From positions 145,497,001-145,561,000 of the forward strand of contig CM065815.1 in assembly GCA_033398695.1 (NCBI GenBank): a stretch of DNA of 64,000 nucleotides, written 5' to 3'. Positions 12,144 through 23,640 of this stretch are shown here, piece by piece (position 1 is the stretch's first letter; every line of letters begins with the position of its first letter). The notes under the pieces were generated by a model, which was not told the DNA's origin, did no database searches, and saw only the letters and a program-made list of their open reading frames with translations. The position numbers and the translations under genes were made by a program. The DNA comes from Orobanche coerulescens (taxonomy: Eukaryota; Streptophyta; Magnoliopsida; Lamiales; Orobanchaceae).

Positions 12144-13370
12144 TCATAGGTTATAAAGTAACCTTTGCCTGGCCAGAAAGTCTGCGGCTTCAGCGCGGAA
12201 GATCGCGTAGGTCGGGGGATGGTCCTTCATAAGATGCCTGAACATAGGCGAAAGACCATGGAATCCGCCTAGGACCAAGTATAGGGCGATCTCGTCGCTT
12301 ATCGGCACGCCGTTGAGGATGATCTCATTTACACGATCGATGTAGTCTGCGTCGGACTCTTCTTCTCCCTGCCTGATTTGCATCATGTGATGGGGACCTT
12401 CCAGCCGAGCGACCTTGGCGGCGAAGTAAGCTGTGAAGCTGTTCGCCAGTTGATCGAAGGAACATATGGATCGCGGCGGCAATGAGGTGTACCACCTGTG
12501 GGCAAGGTCATCCAGCGTCAGTGGGAACATTCGGCATCTGGTTGCGTCTGATTCCCCACACCCGGTCATATAGATTCAGAACTTACCCAGGTGAGTCTCG
12601 GGGTCCGACCTTCCCTCGTACAGAGGTGTTTGCGGAGGAGTGATCCTTCGTTGCACGGGAGCGAGCTCGATGTGGACCGCGAGTGGCTCGCTCGGCCCGG
12701 TGATCTCTTTCTTGGCTCCTGCCCCAGATTCTAGGAGCGCCTTCATGTCGTCGAGCTGGCGTTGCATCGCGGCCATTGTTGTAGCTTGGTCGCTCGCGGT
12801 TCGGCTTTCGGAGCGGAAGCCGAGGCGATTGTGTACCGATCTCCTGCCGCCGTGGTCGCCGACCTCGGTTCTTTGGCGAGGAGGAGCCATATGGATGGTC
12901 GGTCTTATAGGAGTTGGGTACGCCGAACTCCTGGTGACGGACTCGGGCTCCGTCGTCTCGTGACTAGGGCCGGACTGCCCCGGTCGCCATGATGGGTCGC
13001 TGCCTAGGCGGCTGAAGACGGAGGTGTCCCGCCTTGCGATCGCCTCTTCTGGCGAGTCGAGGCCTCCTGGCGATCGCTCGGACATTAGCCTCTTGAACTT
13101 CCGTTTGCTCACGTGGCGGATGGCCGAGGGGGTTATAGCGGGCGCGCCAAAAGCTCTCCGTCGCTCCTGTAGGATGGCCAAGGCCTCCTCGATCTGTTCC
13201 GCGGTTTGGAACTGATCAAGCGAGAGGCTTGGGCCATCCCTCGGGGGCGGGATCGAGAGTCTCGGGTCGCGGCAGCTGCCCTCCGCCATAGGTTGGGGCT
13301 CGGATTGAGATGGAATGAGGCATCTGGCGAATCGGCCAGCGGCTTTCTTCGATGTGGAGGCAGAAGTCAT
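12144..13370 (-). pseudogene. gag: T2 gag (capsid half), single in-frame stop
   Basis: A 409-codon frame from ATG at 13370 (MTSASTSKKAAG) to 12144, broken by one TGA near 12576. At that point T3 has Arg in the same capsid segment (KFRIYMTGCG in T3). The N-terminal half is Pro/Ser/Arg-rich. The capsid domain follows, with ATRCRMFPLTLDDLAHRW, LPPRSI and RQGEEESDADYIDRVNEI. It ends FLARQRLLYNL, the same truncation point as T1, before the knuckle region that T3 retains. An upstream ATG at 13499 lies in the primer site and is not used. With a single stop, this is the least decayed of the three gag copies. Confidence 0.87.
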
Positions 13371-13480
13371 GATTCTGAAAGCTTTTCTCTGAAGAACAGC
13401 GAGTGTTTCTTCAGGTATATGCCCCGGAGAACGGTTAGTGTTCTTCGAGACGGTGGGAATAAAAATGAGGGTCAAGATTG

Positions 13481-13499
13481 CCCCTTCCTCTAGCGCCAA
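13481..13499 (-). other. T2 primer-binding-site region
   Basis: On the minus strand the 5' LTR is followed within a few bases by TTGGCGCTAGAGGAAGGGG, the position of the tRNA primer site. The same sequence with one change is in T1 (4384-4366) and it is deleted from T3. The tRNA identity was not established. Confidence 0.55.
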
Positions 13500-14003
13500 T
13501 TTTTGTTGCCCGAAATATTATCCGAAGATAGATATTGCTGGAATGGTCGAGCAACAGCAAATTGCGAGAGCACGTCCGTGGGAATGGAAATAACACAAGA
13601 TTTGCCGGGTTTGTTAGGCCCGGGCTTGAATGCTCTCACGAGATGTTATTAATAAGAATACGTGTGAGTACAAATATTAATGAAAGAATCTAATTACAAT
13701 TAGTGTAAAAGATCCTATTTATCTAACTCTTGAGCGAAGCTCTGCGTGTTCTTGTTCTCGTTTCTACCGACCGTCTCAGGATTGAGAGGTGCTGAGAGAG
13801 AGAAAAGCCGAGAGATAGCTGTTGCCAAGAGTAAGAAAGCCAAGTTATGAGTTGAGCTTCAGAACTGGACGTGAAGCAGACCCTTTTCCAAGTGTAGGCA
13901 GCCTTCTATTTATAGGAGCTGAGATGCTCTGTTTACTAACGGGCGATCGCCTTTCATGTAATATAATAAGGGGCGATCGTCTTTATGTCACAAGGAATGT
14001 CTG

Positions 14004-16316
14004 TGTAATGCCCGGATAATTATTGTGTATCTATCTTGTAAGAATCAACTTTGTGATGTTATTTTTGGAGGTTGGTTTCCCGTATTTCGTATCCTTACAT
14101 TTTGGTATCTCCAGCATTCTGCATGCATGGTTCTGCACATGTTAACGTACGCTATCAGGCGTCCATAACGTACTCTAAGACTGCAGTATTGCATACGTTA
14201 TCTGATGTTCTTAACGTACGTAAGCTAAGTCAACTTGGGATCGGATAAGGGTCGGCGTGTGGGGGCCGAGGAAGGGGCCGGGGAAGATTCGTGTGATTTC
14301 CGCGTGAACCTGGACATAGGTGTTACGTACGCTATGGTGCATGTTTTACGTACGCTAAGGACATGGATATTACGTACGTAAAACCCTTGTGATTACGTAC
14401 GTAAGGAAATGGCGAAATCGTGCCGTGAATCTCGGCCTGACGATTACGTACGCTAAAGCTAGGGTATAACGTACGTTAAGTTTGTTACGTACGTAAGGTT
14501 AATTGCATAACGTACGTAATGCCCAAAATTCTATTTACAGACCTCGACCCTATTTCATTTCTCATCTTTCTTTTGGCCGATTTTTCGTGTTCTGGAGATC
14601 TTTCATCACCTCTTATCCTTCATATCATCTTCTGAGACGATTCTTTGGGAGCTTAAGCCTTGTAGATTGGTGTTCAAGCTTCCGGTGGTAGAGTTTATTC
14701 AAGTTCTTCATTGTTCATCAATTTATTGAGGTATGTGATCCTTCACCAACTAATTTAGCATGATCTTAGTAACGTTTTGGACCTGTTTTGAGTAGACCGA
14801 ACCAGTTATCTTCTTGAGGAGCCTTTCATCATGGTTTAGAAGATTAAATTCAATTATTTTCGATTCCTCTTGGTTGTTGTAATCGTTGAGCAAACCTTCT
14901 AGTGATTAGACTATTGATTAGTGCATCTTGAGATGGTAAACCCAATCATATCTAGTTTTCGAAGATTATCTTAGTTCATAAGAATGTTATGATCAAACAT
15001 TTCGGTGAAGAATTAATGGATTGAACTTAAGGATTTATTCATAGAAGGAGAGGATATTGAAACTAGTGAACAAGTCTTTATGATGATTCATCAAAGTTCG
15101 GATATCTTGTTATAATAGAACATGATTAGAATCCTCCTAGGATGAATTCCATGTTATGTTGTAACAATCAACCGAAGAAATTGTGTTGGAACTTAGAAAG
15201 TATTCCATTGAGCTATTACAAGGACGAATAGCGTAGTATCGGTCCAACCAAATTGTGTTAAGGCAGAATAGTCCATCGCCATGATAGATGCATCATGCCT
15301 TTTGATGATTCATTTGATGATTTGAACGATTATCCGGAACCGTTAGTTTTACCGACGTTATTGTTCGATGAAGGTTTGCATTCCGGTGAGCCGACCAAGC
15401 GAGAATTCTCCAATCGGGTTGAAGACTATTGATAGTAGAAATTCTTGTCGCCATTTGTTGAGGCAAGTATCGTATTTTGAAAGTTTGTGAATAATTGATG
15501 AACTTGATCATGCATATGGTTTATTCGTGTTGTTGACATGAGATTATTTCATTAAAATTGTCATGACATTTGCTATCGATTTAACGTACGTTCATATAGA
15601 TGAACATGTCGATTTTCTTGCATATGTATATGTATAGTTGTGTTATGTGTAAGTTATGATGATCCGGAGGGATCAAGCGATCTATGCTGAGGGCGCTGGA
15701 TCGGATGTCCACCTCGTGTTGGTCCGACGGGATCATCTTGGGATCTAGGCTGAGGGCGCTGGATCATTGGACGGGTTTTTCCACCTCATGTTGGTCCGAC
15801 GGGATCATCTTGGGATCTATGCTGAGGGCGCTGGATCGTTGGAATACCCATGTTGTGTTGATTGAATCTTGTGGATTCGTATTGTTGGATTCCGGTAGCG
15901 GAAGTCTATATTTATGTACGTTTTTATGCATTGTCGTTGCATATTTGTGTGTTCCGATACTTGTACTAGCATTGTTTTGCTAACCCCTTCGGGGGTGGAC
16001 ATTTGTTTTGATGTTCAGGTAGCCGAGGAGTGGGGAAACAGCCACAGTACCGTCATGACGATGAAGTGGCGCAGTGATGTTAAATGTTCGTTGTTTTTGT
16101 GATTTGTCTTCTTGGTTCATTTTCAGTACTCGAGTACGCGTGTCTTTTTAATATCATTTCGATATGGTTGTAATGGATCAGTTGGAACCGGTTTTTGTAA
16201 TTTGAATTTCGGTGGTATTGTTGGTTTATATTCACATTTCTTTTAATCGGCCTTGTAAATCCTTACTTAAAGGGTTTACGGCGCTGTAATTATTCCGATT
16301 ATCTCGGCATGTTACA
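14004..16316 (+). repeat. Tekay 5' LTR (2313 bp)
   Basis: Ordered parts: palindrome array (14147-14520), degraded TATA box (14532-14539, TATTTACA), ~70-bp repeats with GGTCCGACGGGATCA (15684-15845), a CCCC-TTCG-GGGG hairpin near 15982-15993 and the conserved end GGCGCTGTAATTATTCCG...TGTTACA. The 3' LTR has an intact TATTTATA at the same place. Confidence 0.9.
14147..14520. repeat. TTACGTACGTAA palindrome array in Tekay 5' LTR
   Basis: More than ten copies of ACGTACG-type sequence occur, including variants TTACGTACGTAA and AACGTACGCTA. They end about 10-20 bp before the TATA position. The counterpart array is 33531-33908 in the 3' LTR. The motif is self-complementary and CpG-containing. Confidence 0.8.
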
Positions 16317-16321
16317 AAATA

Positions 16322-16333
16322 TGGTATCAGAGC
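16322..16333 (+). other. Tekay primer-binding site (tRNA-Met)
   Basis: TGGTATCAGAGC begins 6 bp after the LTR end and is the standard plant initiator tRNA-Met primer complement. Confidence 0.85.
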
Positions 16334-16519
16334 TAAGATTCATGGATATCTTGGCAGTCGGGTTTTAGTTGGGTCTGTTTAGGTTATTTGATTTATGGGT
16401 CGTTCGTAACATCACTGTTCAGCCAAAGTCGTTATGTGGACCGTGGTTGTAAGTTTCCTAATCTCTTATACTACCGTTTTACTTAATTTCTGTTTTGTGA
16501 GTATTGACGGGCTTTATTT

Positions 16520-17573
16520 TTGAAAAATTTGTCCTGGGTATTGAGAAATTGTGTTTACAGTATGTTGAGAGGAGGACGTGGACACGGACGCGGTCGTGGA
16601 CGCGGACGTGGTAACATGAGACAGGAGGATTCCGCAACTACCCCAGAATTATCGGCTAGTCGAACTGATTCCCATTATGGAGGACAGCAGGGATCAGGGA
16701 ATGACGACACGAATCCTAACATGCCTGGAGTACTTCAACAGGTGGTGGCTCAGATAAACCAGTTCGCTCAGGTAGTTGACCGCATGCAGACGACAATGGG
16801 ACAACAGCATAACGAGGATAACCGGGGAGACAGATGGCTTACTGAGGTGGTCAAATTGCACCCGCCAAAATTTGACGGTTCTGCTGAGGCACTCACTTAG
16901 GATCATTGGTTAAAGGAGTTAGAGAAGATATTTGCGGGGATTAACTGTCCCGAGGGCCGGAAAGTTCTTATTGCCCAGTATTTCCTGACTGGGGAGGCTT
17001 TTGACTGGTGGGAGGCTATTCGACCCGAGAATCATAATGCTGACTGGACGGAATTCAAACTAATGATGGAAGCACAGTATTGTCCTCGTCCAGTTAGAGA
17101 GGCAAAAATCCGAGAGTTTTTCTCACCACAGAGTTAGGAAGCATCTGTGGCAGACATAATCAAGACTTTTAACCATCAGATGACTTGTGTGCGACACTTG
17201 GTCAGAACGGAGGCAGAAAAGATTTTTCATTTCGATATGCGGATGAAGCCGGAGATTCAGCAGTTCATGTCCGGATTCGATTGTCCTACGTTGCGACAGT
17301 ATCAAGACAAAGCGCTGGCCTACGACATGAAAGAGGCGGCGGTGAAGAAATCGATGGAGGCAAAGAAGCAGAAAGTGTCCGGGAACTTCTCGGAAAACAA
17401 GAGTGGTGGGCCCCGCAAAGGCCAGTCTTCATTTTATTCATCTAGGAAGCATCCACATCCTTCTAGAGGTGGAAAGAAGTTCCGGACACCATTAGTAGTT
17501 TCGGACGCATCAAAGAAATGCTATATTGTGGTCGAGCATGGCATATTCGACGTGATTGCCCCGCATCTTCCGT
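16520..17573 (+). pseudogene. gag: Tekay gag, two stops and a frameshift
   Basis: This is nucleocapsid/capsid. The frame opens at 16520, and an alternative start is at 16562 (MLRGGRGHGRG). The N-terminus is an RG-rich basic tract followed by an acidic/Gln-rich linker. Capsid coding (WLKELEKIFAGINCPEGRK, FDWWEAIRPENHN, RPVREAKI) runs through two TAG stops, at 16898 and 17136, each where a CAG codon is expected. A 1-base loss near 17530, inside the first zinc knuckle, moves the remainder into the frame of the pol ORF: the first knuckle's C-terminal half and a second knuckle ([14 protein letters not shown]) are read from 17518 onward. The stops and frameshift mean no full-length Gag can be made from this copy. 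Confidence 0.88.
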
Positions 17574-19463
17574 GACTTGTTTCGATTGTGGGCAAGAAGG
17601 GCACCATGCAACTTTCTGTGGAGTTGCGACTGGATCATTTGGTACTCGCACTCCAGCGCCAGTTTCGAAGGAGATGAGTGTGAACCAGACGCAGCAGAGT
17701 GGATTTCAGCAGCAGAATGTTAGGAAGAGAGAGACATCCAGTGCTGGGTCCGTTCCTCCGCGCCTGTACGAGATGAGGAAATCTGACGATCAGAACACTG
17801 CTGTTGCATCAGGTACGATTCAGATCCTTTTGCAACCAGTTAGTGTCTTATTCGATTCAGGAGCTACACATTCTTTCATATCATTGAACTGTGTTAATCG
17901 TTTGAAAATCTCGTGTTTATTTGATTGTGAACCATATTTTGTGGGTTTGCCGAGCGGAGAGAGAATTATGGGAACCCTAGAAACTAGAGATTTCCCAGTG
18001 TCTATAGGAGGGAGAGATTGGCCATCGAATCTTATTGTAGTTGACATCCATGGTGACGATTTAATTCTCGGAGACGATTGGCTCAACCGTTATGGAGCTA
18101 TTCTGAATTACCGAAAGAGAGTCATTTCTATCATTGCTGATGACGGATCTGAACACTTATTCAGAGGATGGAGACCGGGAAGCTCGGGAAAATTGATCAA
18201 AGCGATGAAAGCAGTGAAATTAAAGAAGCAGGGATGTCATGGACTTTGGTGTTATGCCATGAGGAAAGAGGAAGGAGTAGAGCTCTCATCTATTCCAGTT
18301 GTGAATAAATTTTCAGATGTATTCCCTGACCAACTATCTGGGCTACCTCCGCAGAGAGAAGTGGAGTTCACTATCGAATTAGAGCCTGGAGCCGCTCCTA
18401 TTTCCAGAGCACCATACCGCATGGCGCCAACCGAGATGTATGAACTAAAGAAGCAACTGGAGGAATTATTGCAGAAGGGTTACATTCAACCTAGCGTTTC
18501 TCCTTGGGGAGCACCCGTTCTCTTTGTCCGGAATAAATATGGATCACTCCAATTATGTATTGATTATAGGGAGCTAAACAAGGTGACGATCAAGAACATG
18601 TATCCTATACTTCGGATCGACGACTTGTTTGATCAACTGCAAGGGGCAAGAGTATTCTCTAAGATCGACTTGCGATCAGGATATCATCAGCCGAGGATTA
18701 AGAAATCGGATATACGGAAATCTGCTTTCAGATCCCGGTACGGGCATTATGAATTTGTAGTGATGCCATTCGGACTTACCAATGCTACTGCGGTATTTAT
18801 GCAATTGATGAATCGGGTATTCTTAGAATACTTGGATAAGTTCGTGGTCGTTTTCATTGATGACATCTTGATCTATTCGAAAGACCCCGAGGAACATGCT
18901 GAGCATTTGCGTATCGTTTTGAGCACCTTGAGGAATGAACAGTTGTATGCGAAACTTTCTAAATGTGAGTTCTGGCTTAAGGAAGTGACATTCCTTGGGC
19001 ATGTGATATCATCTGACGGAGTTCAAGTAGATCAGAAGAAAGTCGAGGCAATCTTGGAGTGGGAATCTCTAAATAATGTGAAAGAAGTCCGGAGTTTCTT
19101 AGGACTTGCTGGATATTATCGACATTTCGTAGAGGGATTTTCCAAAATTGCTCGTCCGCTCACTCAGCTATTACAGAAAACTCAAAGGTTCGCGTGGAAT
19201 GAGAAATGCCAGGCTAGTTTTGATGATCTTAAGAGGAGACTGACGACAGCGCCTATACTAGCGTTACCAGATGGAACTGATGGATTCATGGTATACAGCG
19301 ATGCTTCAAATCAGGGTCTGGGATGTGTGTTGATGCAAAAGGATAGGGTGATTGCCTATGCCTCTCGACAATTGAAACCGTACGAAGTTAATTACCCGAC
19401 TCATGATCTGGAGTTAGCAGCTGTGGTCTTTGCTTTGAAAATTTGGCGACATTATTTATACGG
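17518..19463 (+). pseudogene. pol: Tekay pol, N-terminal part: protease, RT, start of RNase H (cut by T3)
   Basis: The frame is open from 17518 to the T3 junction. In order: CCHC knuckles (residues about 1-40), an aspartic protease with [13 protein letters not shown] (about residue 110), RT with [25 protein letters not shown] and the catalytic [10 protein letters not shown] (about residue 445), a connection domain ([20 protein letters not shown]), then RNase H starting [16 protein letters not shown] (about residue 595). It ends at HYLYG, where T3 begins at 19464; the last residues before the annotated stop belong to T3. It continues at 31620. Pol would copy and integrate the element in virus-like particles. 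This half has no internal stop. Confidence 0.93.
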
Positions 19464-20426
19464 TGTTGTTACCCAAAATATTATCCGAATATAGTATTGA
19501 TGGAATGATCGAGTAACAAACAAATGCGAGAATACTTCCGTGAGAAAATAGATAACACAAGATTTGCCGGGGTTGTTAATCCCGGGCTTGAATGCTCTCG
19601 CGAGATGTTATTAATAAATATACTATCGAGTACAAATATTAATGTTAGAATCTATTACAATGAGTGTAAAGACTTCTAGTTATCTAGGCTGTAGAGCGCG
19701 TAGATTGCCGGAAGAACCATATATGTAAATCTGTGAGTTCTTGCTTGGGATGTATGATAAGTGTGTATGAATATCACTATGAATGTATAAGTGGTTGCCA
19801 GATGGGTCTTTGATTCTCTTTCTGTGTGTATTTTGCACTATATTCACGGTAAAATCGCGTCCCTTTGGCCACTGCAGTGAGTTCTTTATTTATAGGGAAC
19901 AAGGTAGTTGGGACCCCTCAGGCGATCGCGGGCGACCGCCATTTTCTATATTATAATAAGATGGCCGATCGTCCCGTCACGTGGGGCTGTTCCCTTAAAG
20001 TCTGGGGCCGCTGCTGGTGGCCAGCTGTGCGAGCCAATGGGAAGCCAGCACGCTTCCTGGGTAGCTGTCCGGGGAGGACCCACTTTGTACCTTTCGGCGG
20101 CCTTGTCGGTAGGTGAGGTAGGTGACAGGCTGTGGTCAAATGTCCTATCTATCGGCGCCCTTTGTGGATCTGCACGTGGGCCACCGTCCAAGATTCGGTC
20201 TTCGACGACTTTGACGGATGTTGGATCCATACATGGCACGAGACGATCGTCTCTGGTTTGGACATCAAAGACGATCGCCAGTCATCAAAAGACGATCGCT
20301 GGGTATCAAAAGACGATCGCCGTATGTGCCGATTTCCGGGTGTTTGCCTCGAGCATGTATTCTATGATTGGCTTCTCTGATCGTGATGCCGATCGCCTAT
20401 CGAGGCATACTAATCGCCGCACAACA
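19464..20426 (-). repeat. T3 3' LTR (963 bp)
   Basis: TGTTGTTACCC...GCACAACA on the plus strand. The minus-strand TATAAATA is at 19887-19894. U3 direct repeats with CAAAGACGATCGC lie at 20264-20325. About 20 differences from the other LTR counted by eye (about 2%). Confidence 0.9.
20264..20325. repeat. U3 direct repeats carrying GACGATCGC
   Basis: Three units of about 20-23 bp, each ending CATCAAAAGACGATCGC or a close variant, lie upstream of the LTR TATA box on the minus strand. The counterpart is at 31455-31516. The core CGATCG is self-complementary. The position suggests an upstream promoter element array; function is inferred. Confidence 0.65.
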
Positions 20427-20766
20427 ATTGCCCCCCAGCTCGCCTTGATGTTGAAAATACGGGGTGAGGTGGCACTGTTGGCGATCGCCGACGTTTTGCC
20501 GATCAGCCGATCTGTATTCAAATCTGGACGATCTCCTTCTGCGCTGGGAGCAGCGGGAAATGAAGGCGGGCTCTCGAAAAGTTGCAAGGACACGCGTCGT
20601 GCCGCTGTTGGGGGAGTCCGACGGTTTGTCAGACTTGTCGGCTGGCGTGCCCTCGAAAAGATGCGTACGCGGGATTCGAGGGCAGCATTTAATGTGTCCC
20701 CACTATGACGGTTGTGATCCAGCCCTCGAGATTTCTCCTATTTGCATTTAGACCCTCGCCCCCATC

Positions 20767-20774
20767 TATAAAAG
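20767..20774 (+). promoter_or_regulatory. TATA box of the antisense gene in T3
   Basis: TATAAAAG in the context CCATCTATAAAAGGGCTAGGG lies 155 bp upstream of the ATG at 20922. A C/T-rich leader follows. It is on the strand opposite to gag-pol and outside the LTR, so it would be an internal promoter of its own. Activity is inferred from sequence only. Confidence 0.6.
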
Positions 20775-20921
20775 GGCTAGGGCTTCTTCACTTTCAATCT
20801 TTACGCGTCCTTGCATCCATAGCCGAAACTCTGCAAAAATTTCCGAAGCTTCTTGTGCCGATCGTCTTCTTTTCTTTAGGTAAGGAAAATCAATCTTCTT
20901 TCTCCCTCTACTTTTTATAAT

Positions 20922-23640
20922 ATGTCGGGAGGATCCAAGACCTTCGAGGCCGGAAGTTCTTCTACCGCCGCGGCCTCGCCTGACCGGGAGGAGATTCCCG
21001 TTGGAGTCGACATGGACACGGCCGTTGAGGCCATTCGTGCGGGGATTGCACCCACAGAACTCGAAGAGCTTTTCAACGAGGCCGCAGTGGCGAGGACAGC
21101 GGCGACGGCAGAGCAGGGGGGCTCACCGGCGGATGAGGATGAACTGGAGCGGCTAACTTGGGAACGGCAGAGTGTTTTTGGCCCCGCCTATATGGCTTTT
21201 GCCAAGATTATGGAGGGGATCGCCGGACCCTGTCCGGAATTTGACTTCGAAGCCTACTCCGCCGCTCATCCTTATGAATATGTGAACCGGACTGTGTTTC
21301 GGGCTGCCGACCCGTCTCAGTGGACCCTTGGTAAGATCCGGAGTTCGGCGACCCGGAAAGACGTGAACCGCTGGAGGGTAAAATATCATATTCCCTCTGA
21401 CGTCTCCCTGCACGTGCCAACGGAAAATGAACGTGCCGATCAACCGCCCGAGGGGATGGTCGCCGTTAGTGAGATGATCATGGAGGCCGGTCTGCGATTC
21501 CCTCTCCCATTCGCCGTCTCCTACTTGCTGATCGCCTGGAATCTGGCGCCGCTCCAACTGACGCCAAATGCTTAGCTACAGGTCATCTGCACTTTGACAC
21601 TGTTTGGCGGTCACCGGTTGTTCCGCCTCTTTTCTGTGATGGAGATGAACTATCTGTTTAAACTGGCTGCGCAGAAAGGGTCGATCAGTGGGAATCATAT
21701 CCAAGGCCGAATGGGAAGAGTGGTCCTTGGTGTGCCGAACAAGACCCGCGGCGACCTGGCAAAATGGTGCTGGGTCGGCGGAGCGTGGCGATCGGCATCG
21801 AGTGACAGACCGGAGGAGGAGTTGGAGAATCCTACCAATTTTCGGGAGAGGAATCCGAGTAAGGATTTTAACTCTCCCCTTGATTGAGCTTGTCTTGGAC
21901 TGATCTAATTTTGTTTTCTTTTTGCAGGACTTCTCGTTCCAGCGATCGGCGATCTCCCTTTCGATTTCTTGATCGTTTGGGAGCGGATTCGTGCCTTGCC
22001 GGATTCCTTCATTGACGTTCGCTCGCTTGGTAACGAACTTCATCGGTTGGGGGCTAGATTGTTTCGCTTCCCTCGTCACTTGAGAGCTCCAGGTATAAAC
22101 TTAAGTGGTGCTTCCTTGCTTGACGATCGTCTCCAGGAGGTCATAGCGTTTAAGTAGTTGTCTAACTTGTTTGTATTTCTTCTTTGACAGAGATTCACTT
22201 TCCTCTCTTTACCGAGCTACCACCAGAGATTGCCATGTCTAACCCAAGACTCATCGGTCGCCTTCACCTGGGTAAGAAGACTGGTCGCGTTCCTGCGACG
22301 ACGTCTCGGTCTGCTCCGGTGATGAGGCCTGCCGAGGTGCCGGTTGCCGAGCCGGTAGTTCAGGAAGAGGAACAACTTCAGCGCCGCAAGAGGCGGAGGC
22401 CGGAGGAGTCCCTGCTGATTACTGAGGCGGATGTGTCCATTCTTGAGCCTCCGGTTGCTGCGGCTCCTATTTCTGCCATCCCGATGACGGAGGGATCAGG
22501 CCCTAGGCCCTCGGCGTCCGGCTCCTGGTCATCGGGCGGCCCCACGAAGAAGGTGGCGATCGCTGAGGCGGAAACCTCTCAGGGCAAGCCTTATTTTGGC
22601 CGAGATCCCGAGCTGGTCAACAGGTAAGAAAGGATCGAAATTTCCGAGTTAGGCATTTTGAGTGAGATATAGACTAACTCCCTTATCATTTTTGTTTGTG
22701 CTGCAGGGTCCGTCTCGCTGACCCGGAAGTCGCTCCTATGGTGCTGGACTTCTTGTCGAGTAAGGCTCCGCAAAAGTCCCTCGACGTCCCTACTTACGTC
22801 CAGCAGGCTATCACTTCTCTGCCCAAGGCTTGGACGACCGATCTTGATGCGATCGCTCGTCGGCGATCTGGAGATACCATGCAGGCGACCATTGCCCTGG
22901 CTCTCCAGACGGCGACGATGGCCGTCCAAGCTGCTAGGGATTTTGAGGGGCGACCCTCCACTGCTCATCTCCATAGCAACCTCGAGGCCACCCGGAATAA
23001 AAACATTGAGTTTGCCAACCGAATCCAGTCTATGGAGAAGGAGTATGTGGAGACGGCCAAAAAGGCTAAACAGGACGTTGACCGACTGAAGCAGGAGCTG
23101 AGCCGCTCCAAGGAGGCTGCCGACCAGTTTCGTGATCAGGAGAAGGAAACCCGCCGGAAGCATGCGGCTTCGCAGGAGGAGGTGGCCAGGCTGAAGGCAA
23201 CGGTGGATCGGCTCAGCAGTGAGCTAGAGGCGGCGTAGAAGGAGCTGCAGAAGGCCAAAGGGGAGAACGCCGCCAAGGTGGTCGAGCTGGCGGAGGCTGA
23301 GAAGACGACCGTGGAGTTGAAGGGGCAGCTGAAGGCGATCGAGACCGATCCCTATCTCAATGTGGTGCTCGTCGGTGAGTTCGACTATTATTTGGCCTAC
23401 ACCAATGCTGTCAGAGCCGCCAAGAAGGTAGGGATCGAGGTCGGTCCTCTTATGGAGAGCTTCAAGGTTTATGCGCTTGAGCACCCTCTGCACCCAGAGT
23501 TCTCTTTGCCGATCCTTGACCTTGTCGACTTTGGGATCGACTTGAGTTGGTATACTGGCAAACTCATTCATCCTGAGGCCGATGGGGGGGCCCAAGCCGA
23601 TCCGCAACCTGAGGGCGATGACCAGCCGGCGGGGCCTTGA
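20922..23640 (+). pseudogene. Antisense extra gene of T3 (four exons; gypsy-type extra ORF with coiled coil)
   Basis: Exons are inferred at 20922-21858, 21928-22092, 22191-22623 and 22707-23640. All three introns (69, 98 and 83 bp) are GT-AG, and the joined length is 2469 nt, exactly 823 codons. Residues around 190-240 (EAGLRFPLP, LAPLQLTPNA, FRLFSVMEMNYLF) resemble the plant 'putative gypsy-type transposon' domain family. A basic patch RRKRRR near residue 431 could be a nuclear signal, and residues about 603-725 form a charged heptad-rich coiled coil. The C-terminus is acidic and ends QPAGP. Two TAG stops break this copy: codon 218 (21573, Trp expected) and codon 689 (23236, Gln or Glu expected). 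Extra ORFs, some antisense, are known in Tat-lineage elements; their function is unknown. Since genomic element RNA is of the other strand, these introns would not be removed during retrotransposition. Confidence 0.75.

Noticed and set aside
14140..14520. Regularly recurring palindromes suggestive of a CRISPR array
   Set aside because: Spacing is irregular, motifs are 8-12 bp and occur in both orientations inside plant LTRs; there are no constant spacers and no cas genes.
19900..20420. GCGATCGC motifs like the highly iterated palindrome of cyanobacteria, hinting at contamination
   Set aside because: They lie inside a Tat LTR bounded by a target duplication and within plant retrotransposon coding sequence; the same motifs recur in T1 and T2.
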